From Sphaerospermopsis torques-reginae ITEP-024 (GTDB taxonomy: Bacteria > Cyanobacteriota > Cyanobacteriia > Cyanobacteriales > Nostocaceae), in the NCBI RefSeq assembly GCF_019598945.1, contig NZ_CP080598.1, positions 124,001 through 188,000 of the forward strand: a stretch of 64,000 nt of DNA, in the 5' to 3' direction. Below the pieces are notes generated by a model. It saw nothing but the letters and a program-made list of their open reading frames with translations. It was not told the DNA's origin and searched no databases. Position numbers and translations under genes: made by a program. Shown piece after piece: positions 36,368 through 45,553 of this stretch (positions are counted from its first letter, which is position 1; every line of letters begins with the position of its first letter).

Positions 36368-37408
36368 ATGACTTTTTCAACCACCATTTTTAGCCGTGCA
36401 TTCACTACTTCTGTAGTAACAGCGGCCGTAGCATTTAGTCCTATTTTCACAGCAGTTGCTCAAGCTCAAACTTTGAACGGTGCAGGAGCAACTTTTCCTG
36501 CTCCTCTTTATGAACGTTACGCACGTGAAGTTAAGAAGAAACATCCCGAATTAAAAGTTAATTACCAAGCAATTGGTAGTGGTGGTGGTATTCGTCAAAC
36601 TATTGCTGGTACTGTAGATTTTGGTGCTAGTGATGCAGCCATGAAAGATGATGAAATGGCTAAAGTTAAAAATGGTGTAATTTTAGTACCTACTGCTGGT
36701 GGTGCGGTTTCTGTAGTTTACAATTTACCAGGAGTAAACAAACTTAGATTGTCTCGTAAAACCCTACCAGCAATTTTTTCTGGACAAATTACTAACTGGA
36801 ATGATCCACAAATTAAAGCTGATAACCCAGGTGTTAACTTACCAAATCAACCTATTAAATTTGTAGTTCGTGCTGATGGTAGCGGTACAACTTTCATTTT
36901 TACCAATCACTTGAGTTCTATTAATCCCTACTTTAAAGGTAGAATTGGTGCTAATACTGCTCCTAACTGGAATTTAAAAAATGTCCTCAAAGGTAAAGGT
37001 AATCCTGGTGTAGCTGCTTTAGTTGCTCGTACTCCTGGAGCTATTGGTTATGTTGAATATGACTACGCTACTAAAAACAAATTAAGATCAGCAGAAATAC
37101 AAAATAAAAAAGGAGAATTTGTTGCACCTTCTTTAGCAACTGCAAATGCAGCTTTATCAGGTGTAACTTTTCCAGCTAACTATCGTGTATTTGTAGGTGA
37201 TCCTAATCAGGGTTATCCTATTGTGGGTTTAACTTGGATGATGATTTATAGAAATTATCCCACTCCAGCTAAAGCAGATGCGATTAAAAAATGGATTAAC
37301 TGGGTACTCAAAGATGGTCAACAATTTAATGATGACATGAATTACACCAGAATTCCTAATGATGTTGTCAATCGTGTTTTACAAACAGTGAATAGCACTG
37401 TTAAATAA
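36368..37408 (+). CDS. pstS: Periplasmic phosphate-binding protein PstS
   Basis: 346 residues with a Sec signal peptide (hydrophobic 10-28, likely cleavage after A-V-A-Q-A). Mature part starts L-N-G-A-G-A-T-F-P-A-P-L, the phosphate-binding loop; G-S-G-G-G-I-R-Q and R-A-D-G-S-G-T-T are the other binding loops. It delivers phosphate to PstC/PstA. It is not a lipoprotein, unlike the paralogue in the ars operon. First gene after the Pho box, 81 bases before pstC. Confidence 0.95.
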   Translation: MTFSTTIFSRAFTTSVVTAAVAFSPIFTAVAQAQTLNGAGATFPAPLYERYAREVKKKHPELKVNYQAIGSGGGIRQTIAGTVDFGASDAAMKDDEMAKVKNGVILVPTAGGAVSVVYNLPGVNKLRLSRKTLPAIFSGQITNWNDPQIKADNPGVNLPNQPIKFVVRADGSGTTFIFTNHLSSINPYFKGRIGANTAPNWNLKNVLKGKGNPGVAALVARTPGAIGYVEYDYATKNKLRSAEIQNKKGEFVAPSLATANAALSGVTFPANYRVFVGDPNQGYPIVGLTWMMIYRNYPTPAKADAIKKWINWVLKDGQQFNDDMNYTRIPNDVVNRVLQTVNSTVK

Positions 37409-37489
37409 TTTTGCCAATTTTGTGCAGGTTGTTCGATTAGGGTGGGGATAACCCACTCTATAAAAAATATTCGCTTTGTGTTTTTAAAT

Positions 37490-38491
37490 ATGACTCAATC
37501 ATTTCCACCTAATAATCATAATCCATCACCTCACCTCAATTTCGATGATGAAAATATCAACTTAACTGTTACTGGTGGATTAAATTTTCGATTTGATCAA
37601 GGATTTACATTTCTAGTTTATCTATTTGCTGCCATTACTGTAGCAATTTTATTTGTCATGACTTGGGTAATTTTCCAAGAAGCTAAACCAGCGGTTTTTC
37701 AATTTGGTTTAGGGTTTATCTGGAGTCAAGATTGGGATACAGGTAATCAAGTTTTTGGGGCATTACCTTATATTTATGGTACTTTGGTAAGTAGTGCGAT
37801 CACTATTTTATTGACTGTGCCTATAGGAATATCAGTCGCCCTAGTAACGAGTGAAGACTTTTTACCATTAGTAGTCAGAAATATTATTGCTTTTGTAGTA
37901 GAATTAATTGCTGCAATTCCCAGTGTAATTATCGGTTTATGGGGAATTTTTGTATTTATTCCCATCATTGAACCCTTTGAACAATGGCTAGGTAAAACTT
38001 TTAAAGTTATCCCCTTTTTCAATACTGAATATCCCACAGGTAATAATATGTTAACGGCGGGAATTATTCTCTCGATTATGATTTTACCGACAATGGCCGC
38101 TATTTCTCGTGATGTTTTGATGGTTGTTCCTAAAGAATTACGCAGTGCATCTATGGCGTTAGGTAGCACTCGTTGGGAAACCATTTTTCGGGTGTTATTA
38201 CCAGCAGGTTTTTCAGGAATGGTAAGTGCAGCAATGTTAGCTTTAGGCCGCGCACTTGGTGAAACAATGGCAGTAACAATGGTAATTGGTAACTCGGCTC
38301 AAATTAGTCTATCTTTACTTGATCCAGCTTATACAATTCCCGCTGTTTTAGCTAATGAATTTGCCGAAGCTGAACCTGGTTTACATATTGGTTCATTGAG
38401 TTATTTAGGTTTGATTTTGTTTGTTTTAACCTTAGCAGTTAATATCGGTGCTGTGCTATTAGTGCAATGGGTACGCAAGAAAAATTCTTAG
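37490..38491 (+). CDS. pstC: Phosphate ABC transporter permease PstC
   Basis: 333 residues from ATG 37490 (the frame extends to a GTG at 37442, less likely). Six helices; the ABC-coupling loop appears as P-K-E-L-R-S-A-S-M-A-L-G-S-T-R-W-E-T, and G-R-A-L-G-E-T-M-A follows in the last third. Partner of PstA in the membrane channel. Confidence 0.94.
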   Translation: MTQSFPPNNHNPSPHLNFDDENINLTVTGGLNFRFDQGFTFLVYLFAAITVAILFVMTWVIFQEAKPAVFQFGLGFIWSQDWDTGNQVFGALPYIYGTLVSSAITILLTVPIGISVALVTSEDFLPLVVRNIIAFVVELIAAIPSVIIGLWGIFVFIPIIEPFEQWLGKTFKVIPFFNTEYPTGNNMLTAGIILSIMILPTMAAISRDVLMVVPKELRSASMALGSTRWETIFRVLLPAGFSGMVSAAMLALGRALGETMAVTMVIGNSAQISLSLLDPAYTIPAVLANEFAEAEPGLHIGSLSYLGLILFVLTLAVNIGAVLLVQWVRKKNS

Positions 38492-38587
38492 TAAGCATTA
38501 AGTCATCAGTTATCAGCTTTCAAATATAGACAAACAGATTGCTCATAAATTCAGAATAATCTCAGAAAATCCAAAATCTAAAATCCC

Positions 38588-39469
38588 ATGAGTAGCTATA
38601 TAAATCCAGAAAATATTGAATCTTTCTCTCAAGAATTACTCAGCCCACTACCAACTCAGAGGCGTTTGTTTAGCTATGCCATGAATGGTTTATCATTCAT
38701 ATTGAGTTTGTTGGCATTGTTTCCACTAGCATCAATTTTGTGGGAAATTATATCAAGGGGAATTTCTGGGTTAAAATCAGAAATGTTTTACCTTCCCTTG
38801 ATTGAAAATGGTTTTGCTAATGCCATTATTGGCACTATTATTATGGTGAGTATTGGGGCATTTTTGAGCATTCCTATAGGAATAATGACTGGCATATTTT
38901 TAGCAGAATTTAGTACAACTAATAAAATGACTAATTTTGTGCGGTTTCTAACTTCTATTCTCACAGGTGTACCTTCAATTGTGGTGGGAATGTTTGCTTA
39001 TGGAGTCGTTGTTTTAATTACTAAAAAATTTAGTGCTTTTGCTGGTGGTTTTGCTTTATCTGTGATTATGTTACCAATAATTGCCTTGACAACAGAGGAA
39101 GCTTTAAAACTTATTCCCACTCAACAACGTTTAGCTTCTGCTGCATTAGGTGGAACGAGATTTCAAACTACATTTAGAATTGTTGTTAAATCAGCAATTC
39201 CCGGAATTACTACAGGTATTGCATTAGCGATCGCCCGTGCATCAGGTGAAACAGCACCATTACTTTTCACAGCTTTATTTAGTCAAAACTGGTCTGATAG
39301 TTTAATGAGTCCGACTGCTTCTTTACCTGTATTAATTTTCAATCTTTACAATAATCCTGACCCAGAAATTAACAAATTAGTTTGGACGACTTCTATCATT
39401 TTATTGAGTTTAGTTTTGTTCTTTAGTCTCATCTCTCGTTTATTAAGTAGTAAAAGCAGATTCAAGTAA
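38588..39469 (+). CDS. pstA: Phosphate ABC transporter permease PstA
   Basis: 293 residues, six helices, with coupling loop containing [15 protein letters not shown] and A-R-A-S-G-E-T-A-P. It forms the channel with PstC. Third gene of the pst operon, ATG 38588. Confidence 0.94.
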   Translation: MSSYINPENIESFSQELLSPLPTQRRLFSYAMNGLSFILSLLALFPLASILWEIISRGISGLKSEMFYLPLIENGFANAIIGTIIMVSIGAFLSIPIGIMTGIFLAEFSTTNKMTNFVRFLTSILTGVPSIVVGMFAYGVVVLITKKFSAFAGGFALSVIMLPIIALTTEEALKLIPTQQRLASAALGGTRFQTTFRIVVKSAIPGITTGIALAIARASGETAPLLFTALFSQNWSDSLMSPTASLPVLIFNLYNNPDPEINKLVWTTSIILLSLVLFFSLISRLLSSKSRFK

Positions 39470-39522
39470 TTGTTAATTTTTTTCACCAATACTTTTCACC
39501 GTTTTTTATCACTAAAATAATC

Positions 39523-40302
39523 ATGAGTAACCTAATTCCAGCCATCAAAATTAAAAGCCTAAGTTTTTATTATGGTAGTTACAAAGCTATCGAAGGTATA
39601 TCATTAGATATTTATAAAAACCAAGTAACTGCACTCATTGGACCGAGTGGTTGCGGAAAATCTACCTTCATTAAAACCTTAAACCGGATTAGTGAATTAG
39701 AAGGTAAAGTCAAAGTTGAAGGAAGCATAGAATTTTATGGACAAAATATCTATGACCACCGCATTAATATTAATCGTTTGCGGCGGGAAATTGGCATGGT
39801 ATTTCAAAAGCCAAATCCTTTTCCCATGAGTATCTATGAAAATGTTGCTTATGGTGTGAGAATTGCTGGTAAATGTCCCAAATTTAAATTAGATGAAATA
39901 GTGGAATCGGCGCTCAAAGGTGCAGCACTTTGGGATGAAGTGAAAGATAAACTTAACACATCTGCATTAGGTCTTTCTGGTGGACAGCAACAACGTTTAT
40001 GTATTGCGCGTGCTTTAGCAGTGAAACCAAAAGTTTTATTAATGGATGAACCTTGTTCAGCCTTAGATCCTATTGCTACATTAAAAGTGGAAGAATTGAT
40101 TCACAGCTTGCGATCTGAGTTAACAATAGTGATTGTGACTCATAATATGCAGCAAGCAACCCGCGTTTCTGATTTTACAGCTTTCTTTAGCACCGATGAA
40201 AGTAGGATCGGGCAAATGGTAGAATTTGGTGCTACAGGTCAAATCTTTCGTAATCCATTAGATGAGCGTACCCGTGATTATGTTGCAGGACGCTTTGGTT
40301 AA
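39523..40302 (+). CDS. pstB: Phosphate ABC transporter ATPase PstB
   Basis: 259 residues. Walker [11 protein letters not shown]-loop [10 protein letters not shown], signature L-S-G-G-Q-Q-Q-R-L, Walker B L-L-M-D-E-P and switch H in T-H-N-M-Q. All catalytic features are present. It ends the operon; no phoU gene follows. An array of (A)GATTTTA heptamers follows at 40313. Confidence 0.96.
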   Translation: MSNLIPAIKIKSLSFYYGSYKAIEGISLDIYKNQVTALIGPSGCGKSTFIKTLNRISELEGKVKVEGSIEFYGQNIYDHRININRLRREIGMVFQKPNPFPMSIYENVAYGVRIAGKCPKFKLDEIVESALKGAALWDEVKDKLNTSALGLSGGQQQRLCIARALAVKPKVLLMDEPCSALDPIATLKVEELIHSLRSELTIVIVTHNMQQATRVSDFTAFFSTDESRIGQMVEFGATGQIFRNPLDERTRDYVAGRFG

Positions 40303-40577
40303 TGGGATTTTAGATTTTAGATTTTAGATTTTGGATTGGGAAATATTACAGAGAATCTGGGTGAGATTTTTATCTGAGTTTTCTGATTACCTATTCTCAT
40401 CCAACAGAAACCCGCCATCAAGACTGTTAATTTTCGGCAGTTAATTTTGAATTTTGATTTCCCAATTAATTAATGTGACGCACCAAGCTTTAAAATAAAG
40501 CAATGTGTGTCAAGGAGTTTTGAGCCTGTATACCAAAACCAGAATCCAAAATCCAAAATCCAAAATCCAAAATTGTT
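40303..40577. repeat. Spacer with (GATTTTA) and (TCCAAAA) heptamer arrays
   Basis: GATTTTA units at about 40308-40335 and TCCAAAA units at about 40544-40573; these are reverse complements of each other in type and could pair. The second array ends just before the cpcT start. Confidence 0.85.
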
Positions 40578-41174
40578 ATGACTCATTCCACTGATATTCT
40601 TACCTTAGCCCGTTGGATGGCCGCTGATTTTAGTAACCAAGCGCAAGTGTTTGAAAATCCGGCTTTTTATGCCCATATTCGTGTTTGTATGCGTCCCCTC
40701 CCATATTCGTTGTTATCGGGGGTGAGTTTTTTTGTAGAACAGGCTTATGATTATATGCTCAATGACCCTTATCGGTTGCGGGTGTTGAAGTTGGTGACAG
40801 AGGATGAGAAGATTCTGATTGAAAACTACACGGTAAAAGAGGAAAAAGACTTTTTTGGTGCATCCCGTGATTTAGGAAGGTTGTATCAGTTAACGAGCGA
40901 TCGCTTAGAAAAACTCTCTGGCTGTAACATGATTGTAGAGTGGACAGGGAATTGTTTTAGAGGTCACGTTGAACCAGGTAAAGGTTGCATCGTCGTCCGC
41001 AAAGGACAAAGAACTTACCTAGATAGTAAATTTGAAATTGATGGAGATAAGTTCATCAGTTGGGACAAAGGACGAGATCCAGACACCGATGAGCATCTTT
41101 GGGGTTCTGTCGCAGGTCCATTTCACTTTGTCCGCTGGGGTAATTTTGCTGATGAGGTGACAGGTGACAGTTAA
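40578..41174 (+). CDS. cpcT: Phycobiliprotein chromophore lyase, CpcT/CpeT family
   Basis: 198 residues of the T-type lyase family. In Anabaena, CpcT attaches phycocyanobilin to Cys-153 of the phycocyanin beta subunit; the same job is likely. Family phrases seen: L-A-R-W-M-A-A-D-F-S-N-Q-A-Q, R-P-L-P, and S-G-C-N-M near 122. The last residues (V-T-G-D-S) and the stop come from a GTGACAG heptamer repeat at 41155-41174, so the original C terminus may have been replaced. Isolated from phycobilisome genes. Confidence 0.88.
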   Translation: MTHSTDILTLARWMAADFSNQAQVFENPAFYAHIRVCMRPLPYSLLSGVSFFVEQAYDYMLNDPYRLRVLKLVTEDEKILIENYTVKEEKDFFGASRDLGRLYQLTSDRLEKLSGCNMIVEWTGNCFRGHVEPGKGCIVVRKGQRTYLDSKFEIDGDKFISWDKGRDPDTDEHLWGSVAGPFHFVRWGNFADEVTGDS

Positions 41175-41258
41175 GAAGTTAAAAGGGAATAGGGAATAGG
41201 GGAGGTAGGGGAAGTTAATAACCCAATCACCAATCACCAATCACCAATCACCAAAAAA
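41155..41258. repeat. Three heptamer arrays after cpcT
   Basis: GGTGACA units overlap the cpcT stop; GGAATAG units follow at about 41185-41200, and CCAATCA units at about 41222-41252. Confidence 0.9.
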
Positions 41259-41318
41259 TTTTTTCCCAAGGTGATGCAATTTTGGAATAAAGGTGATAAT
41301 ATAAGTAATTGTGAGTGC

Positions 41319-41390
<72 letters not shown>

Positions 41391-41478
41391 TAATTAGTGT
41401 TAATAAGTCTTTCTACTGTTAAACTATGCGGACAATGTTGTATACTTGGGGTTGCATGGCTAAATTAACAGCAGATAT

Positions 41479-41808
41479 ATGACAGACAAACAATTAGTCG
41501 AATTTGAGTTAGAAGATGGCAGCAAATTTTTGGTAGAGGTGGAAGAATCAGAAGATACATCTACTGCTATTGAGAAAGTGGCACTACCTTCTGGTAAGGA
41601 AATTGCCAAAGCGCAAAAAACATTTTCGGAAGCGATAGATAATATTAAGCCTGTGGTGGCTAGTCTGAATAATAAATTTAAAGATTTAGGTCCGAAAGAA
41701 ATGGAAGTGAAGTTTGGTGTCAAACTCAGTGCTGATGCTGGTGCTATATTAACTTCTGTGGGTGGGGAAATTACCTTTGAAGTAACTGTTAAGTGGAGTA
41801 AAGACTAA
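41479..41808 (+). CDS. Trypco1-like small protein next to a trypsin-like protease
   Basis: 109 residues in two parts: an N-terminal strand-rich start (L-V-E-F-E-L-E-D-G-S-K-F-L-V-E-V) and a C-terminal strand region (E-V-K-F-G-V-K-L-S-A-D-A-G-A-I) joined by a helix. This matches my memory of trypsin-co-occurring domain 1, known from predicted bacterial conflict systems. It is 14 bases before the protease gene, so the two are surely co-transcribed. It is probably the regulator or target-sensing partner of the protease; this part is inference. Confidence 0.75.
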   Translation: MTDKQLVEFELEDGSKFLVEVEESEDTSTAIEKVALPSGKEIAKAQKTFSEAIDNIKPVVASLNNKFKDLGPKEMEVKFGVKLSADAGAILTSVGGEITFEVTVKWSKD

Positions 41809-41822
41809 GATTTACAGCTTCC

Positions 41823-42707
41823 ATGTCAACAGCAAATTATTTTATAACCTTTAAAAATGCGATCGCTCGCATTTATAATAAAAACGGTAAAGTTATCGGT
41901 GCTGGTTTTTTGGTGAGTCAGTACCATCTGCTTACCTGCGATCATGTGGTGAAAACCGCTTTGGATATTAAGAATAACATACAAGAATCACCAGATGGCA
42001 TTATAGAACTTGATTTTCCCCTGATTGCATCTGGACAAAAATTAAAAGCTAAAGTTGTATTTTGGCAACCTGTGAACCCAGGACAAAGTAAGGAAGATAT
42101 TGCTGGGTTAGATATTGCTGGGTTACAGATAGAGGAAACTTTACCAATGGGCGTAAGTCCTATAAAACTTGTCACTACATCAGATTATTGGCAGCATAAA
42201 TTCCGCATTTTTGGCTTTCCCCAAGGACATGATACTGGTGTTTGGGCTGATGGTGAACTGCGTGATGTCCAAGCTACTCGCTGGATACAGATAGAAGCAA
42301 TTAAAGTTACTGGATATCAAATTGAACCGGGTTTTAGTGGTTCTCCTATTTGGGATGAAACATTACAGGGAGTTGTGGGAATGACCGTGGCCGCAGAGAA
42401 AAAGCGAGAGGGTGTGAAAGCGGCATTTATGATACCTACAACTGTGTTAGTTGAAGCTTGGAGTTTTTTAAATCAATCTATTCAGCAACCATCAATAAAT
42501 TCTTCTCCCTCTTTGAGTCGAGTCCAAGAAATTAAAGCTAGGGAATTGAACAAAAGATTAGTAATTTTAGAAGGTGATTATGAAGCCGTTTATAACCAAT
42601 TGAATTATACAGAAAATGCCGAAAGTCGTAATAACTTGCAGCGACAATTAAACAGGATTGAAAAGGATATGAATGATGTCGTTGAACAGTTAAAAATGAT
42701 CGGGTGA
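41823..42707 (+). CDS. Trypsin-like serine protease with C-terminal coiled coil (conflict-system type)
   Basis: 294 residues, no signal peptide, so cytoplasmic. The catalytic histidine is H41 in L-T-C-D-H-V-V, and the serine lies in G-F-S-G-S-P-I-W. The aspartate region contains a 5-residue duplication (D-I-A-G-L twice, 15 bases) not found in the second copy. The last 60 residues (E-I-K-A-R-E-L-N-K-R-L to E-Q-L-K-M-I) form a coiled coil resembling effector-associated segments. The DNA of the protease part (41850-42474) is nearly identical to 43693-44303. H is preceded by D in place of the usual A. Confidence 0.85.
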   Translation: MSTANYFITFKNAIARIYNKNGKVIGAGFLVSQYHLLTCDHVVKTALDIKNNIQESPDGIIELDFPLIASGQKLKAKVVFWQPVNPGQSKEDIAGLDIAGLQIEETLPMGVSPIKLVTTSDYWQHKFRIFGFPQGHDTGVWADGELRDVQATRWIQIEAIKVTGYQIEPGFSGSPIWDETLQGVVGMTVAAEKKREGVKAAFMIPTTVLVEAWSFLNQSIQQPSINSSPSLSRVQEIKARELNKRLVILEGDYEAVYNQLNYTENAESRNNLQRQLNRIEKDMNDVVEQLKMIG

Positions 42708-42728
42708 TCACCATTTTAAAATGATAAA

Positions 42729-43520
42729 ATGAAAACAGATACCATATTTTACACCCTGCTTCAAAATCTCCCCAGCGTTTTATTTGAAGTTTTAGAAAAG
42801 TCACCCGCACTGGCTTCACACTACGAGTTTTCTTCTGTAGAAATCAAAGAGTTAGCACGTCGGATTGATGGCTTATTTTTGCCCAAACCAGAGTACCCAG
42901 AAGACCCGATTTATTTTGTAGAAGTACAATTTCAGAGCGATGATAATTTATACTGGAGATTAATTACAGAAGCGTTTCTTTATTTAAACCAGTATAAACC
43001 CCAAAAATCATGGCAAACTGTAGTATTGTGGGCAAATCGGGATCTTGATCCTGGTGTACCCTTAGCATATCAAACTTCACTAGCTCCTGGACAAATTCAT
43101 GTAGTTTATTTAGATGAAATAGCTGATACATCATCTTCAATTGGTTTAGGAATTATTAAATTAGTGGTTTCTCCTGAAGATGAGGCTATACAAGAGGCAC
43201 GAAGTTTGATTAATCTGGTAAAAAAAGCAGATGCAGAAAACAGTCGTGATCTTTTAGAATTAGTAGAGAGAATGCTGATTTACAAATTTTCATCCTATAG
43301 CCGTCAGGAGTTAGAGGCAATGTTTGGATTAACAGAATGGCAACAAACTCGATTTTATCAAGAAGTGAAGGAAGAACTTAGGGAAGAGGTTAAGGAAGAG
43401 ACTAAGTTAGAAATAATTCCTAAACTGTTACATGAGGGGCTAACTATAGAACAAATTGCTCGTATCCTTGAGTTAGATATAGAAGTGGTGAGACAAGCAA
43501 TCAAAAAGGAAAGTAAATAA
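42729..43520 (+). CDS. Rpn-family (DUF2887-like) recombination-promoting nuclease
   Basis: 263 residues, full length. N-terminal nuclease core: F-Y-T-L-L-Q-N-L-P, then R-R-I-D-G-L-F-L-P and Y-F-V-E-V-Q-F-Q, the D...E-x-Q form of the PD-(D/E)XK site. C-terminal region: a coiled E-x-K-E segment and a helix-turn-helix-like end, closely matching the fragment at 1-351. Lies between the two proteases, 21 bases after the first, so it may be part of the same transcript. Confidence 0.85.
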   Translation: MKTDTIFYTLLQNLPSVLFEVLEKSPALASHYEFSSVEIKELARRIDGLFLPKPEYPEDPIYFVEVQFQSDDNLYWRLITEAFLYLNQYKPQKSWQTVVLWANRDLDPGVPLAYQTSLAPGQIHVVYLDEIADTSSSIGLGIIKLVVSPEDEAIQEARSLINLVKKADAENSRDLLELVERMLIYKFSSYSRQELEAMFGLTEWQQTRFYQEVKEELREEVKEETKLEIIPKLLHEGLTIEQIARILELDIEVVRQAIKKESK

Positions 43521-43638
43521 TTTCCTATGAAAAATTCTCATCTATTTGTAGGGGTTTAGCAATGATAAATCCCTACCCATCTAATCAAATAATTAAACAA
43601 TTTTGACTATAAATTATGATATGGAGATTTTTTGTAAT

Positions 43639-45471
43639 ATGGCAAAACCTGATGATATTAAACTTGAGCAATTAGAAAAGAGATACGAAGATTTTAAAAA
43701 TGCGATCGCTCGCATTTATCATAAAAACGGTAAAGTTATCGGTGCTGGTTTTTTGGTGAGTCAGTACCATCTGCTTACCTGCGCTCATGTGGTGACGGCC
43801 GCTTTGGGTATTATCACTAACATACAAGAATCACCAGATGGCATTATAGAACTTGATTTTCCCCTGATTGCACCTGGACAAAAATTAAAAGCTAAGGTTG
43901 TATTTTGGCAACCTGTGAACCAAGGACAAAGTAAGGAAGATATTGCTGGGTTACAGATAGAGGAAACTTTACCAATGGGCGTAAGTCCTATAAAACTTGT
44001 CACTACATCAGATTATTGGCAGCATAAATTCCGCATTTTTGGCTTTCCCCAAGGACATGATACTGGTGTTTGGGCTGATGGTGAACTGCGTGATGTTCAA
44101 GCTAATCGCTGGATACAGATAGAAGCAATTAAAGTTCCTGGATATCAAATTGAACGGGGTTTTAGTGGTTCTCCTATTTGGGATGAAACATTACAGGGAG
44201 TTGTGGGAATGGCCGTGGCCGCAGAGAAAAAGCGAGAGGGTGTGAAAGCGGCATTTATGATACCGACAACTGTGTTAGTTGAAGCTTGGAGTTTTTTAAA
44301 TCTGATTAATATTTTAACTACTAATTCTGATTCAGCTATCACTTCAGCTATTCAAACAGCTTATCAGACTGGATGCTCACAAAACCCAGCGGAAAAGATA
44401 CCCACTACAATAGAAGCCATTGTTCAAGATTTATATGATCTAGATAAAATCAATTTAGATCGTAAAGTCAAATTTAATCCTAACGGACATACAGCAAAGT
44501 TTTTGCAATTTTTAATCAATGATAATAATGTTCCTCATGATATATCTGAAAAATTAAAAACATGGGGTCAACAATATATAGAAAATTTTGATTCAACATA
44601 TGCACACATTAAGGATGAGCTAAACCCAAATATTACACCAGAATCATACATATTAATTAAAATAGAACCATTACAAACAAAATCAAGAGCAAAAAAGCCA
44701 AAATTTAAAATTAGTGGTTGGGTTATTCCTAATATTCAAAATTATATAATAGATAGCCCATACTATCATACAATTGATATTTCTGATTCTCATGATCAAA
44801 GTTTTAAAATTGAGGATATCCCCAAAATTTTAAAGTCTCTCTTGACCAAAAAAATCAATTTTTCTCTAGAAAAACATATAAATATAGTATTTTTTCTACC
44901 TAAAGAACATCTTATTCATCCTGTTGAACAATGGGAAATAGATGATTTTGGTGAAACTAGTCATATTGGTGAGAAGTACAGAGTAATTGTTCGAGATGTG
45001 GAACGGTTAGACAAACAATATTTGAGAATCAAAAAACAACAGTGGATTGACAAATGGGATAAATTACAGAATATACAGAATATAAAGTGTAATAATTTTC
45101 AAAAAATACATGAATATGATGCTAACAATTTTTCTGCTTTTGTAAATCAAGCAATTGGTATTATTTTAAATATATTTGATGACCATATCAAAAATGATGC
45201 TGATAAAATTTCTAAAATTTTTGGTTCATTACAGAGTAATGTAATTCCTTTAGCCATTTGTCATAGAAATAAAATTTCTTTAACAGATTATCAAAATAGA
45301 GAAAATCATGATTTAAACTGCTGTAGTATTGATGAATTACTAGAAAATGTGAGAATAAACCGCTTAGAATCACGAATTAGGAGTGATAATCATCTATTAG
45401 GAAATGATGTTATTCTCATTTATGAAAATCCTCATATTTTAACACCTGAATCCTCATATTTTAACACCTGA
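43639..45471 (+). CDS. Trypsin-like protease fused to a VMAP-C-like region
   Basis: 610 residues from ATG 43639 (other starts at 43621 or 43603 are possible). The N-terminal protease has H50 (T-C-A-H-V-V), D101 and S178 (G-F-S-G-S-P). A middle helical part follows (about 222-310; T-I-E-A-I-V-Q-D-L and F-L-Q-F-L-I). The C-terminal 280 residues show phrases I-V-F-F-L-P-K-E-H-L, V-E-Q-W and Y-R-V-I-V-R-D-V-E-R, which I associate with the VMAP-C domain of predicted vWA-MoxR-VMAP conflict systems. No MoxR or vWA gene is seen here. The 3' end holds a 22-base tandem duplication that changes the C terminus. Confidence 0.8.
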   Translation: MAKPDDIKLEQLEKRYEDFKNAIARIYHKNGKVIGAGFLVSQYHLLTCAHVVTAALGIITNIQESPDGIIELDFPLIAPGQKLKAKVVFWQPVNQGQSKEDIAGLQIEETLPMGVSPIKLVTTSDYWQHKFRIFGFPQGHDTGVWADGELRDVQANRWIQIEAIKVPGYQIERGFSGSPIWDETLQGVVGMAVAAEKKREGVKAAFMIPTTVLVEAWSFLNLINILTTNSDSAITSAIQTAYQTGCSQNPAEKIPTTIEAIVQDLYDLDKINLDRKVKFNPNGHTAKFLQFLINDNNVPHDISEKLKTWGQQYIENFDSTYAHIKDELNPNITPESYILIKIEPLQTKSRAKKPKFKISGWVIPNIQNYIIDSPYYHTIDISDSHDQSFKIEDIPKILKSLLTKKINFSLEKHINIVFFLPKEHLIHPVEQWEIDDFGETSHIGEKYRVIVRDVERLDKQYLRIKKQQWIDKWDKLQNIQNIKCNNFQKIHEYDANNFSAFVNQAIGIILNIFDDHIKNDADKISKIFGSLQSNVIPLAICHRNKISLTDYQNRENHDLNCCSIDELLENVRINRLESRIRSDNHLLGNDVILIYENPHILTPESSYFNT

Positions 45472-45473
45472 AT
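45430..45473 (+). repeat. 22-base tandem duplication at the 3' end of the VMAP-C-like gene
   Basis: Two perfect 22-base copies (45430-45451 and 45452-45473). The second copy shifts the frame and supplies the stop at 45469-45471. With one copy only, the frame would run on to a TGA at 45545-45547, adding about 25 codons. Confidence 0.9.
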
Positions 45474-45553
45474 CCGCTTCGCTATCACAAAGTGCAAGCT
45501 TTTTGAGGATCATAGCACCTAAAACCAGGCGGGCAGCGCCGGAATGATATCAA

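Noticed and set aside
36368-40302. The pst operon as part of the arsenic genes
   Set aside because: It has its own Pho box and a complete transporter, and is 30 kb away; only the PstS-like paralogue belongs to the ars operon.
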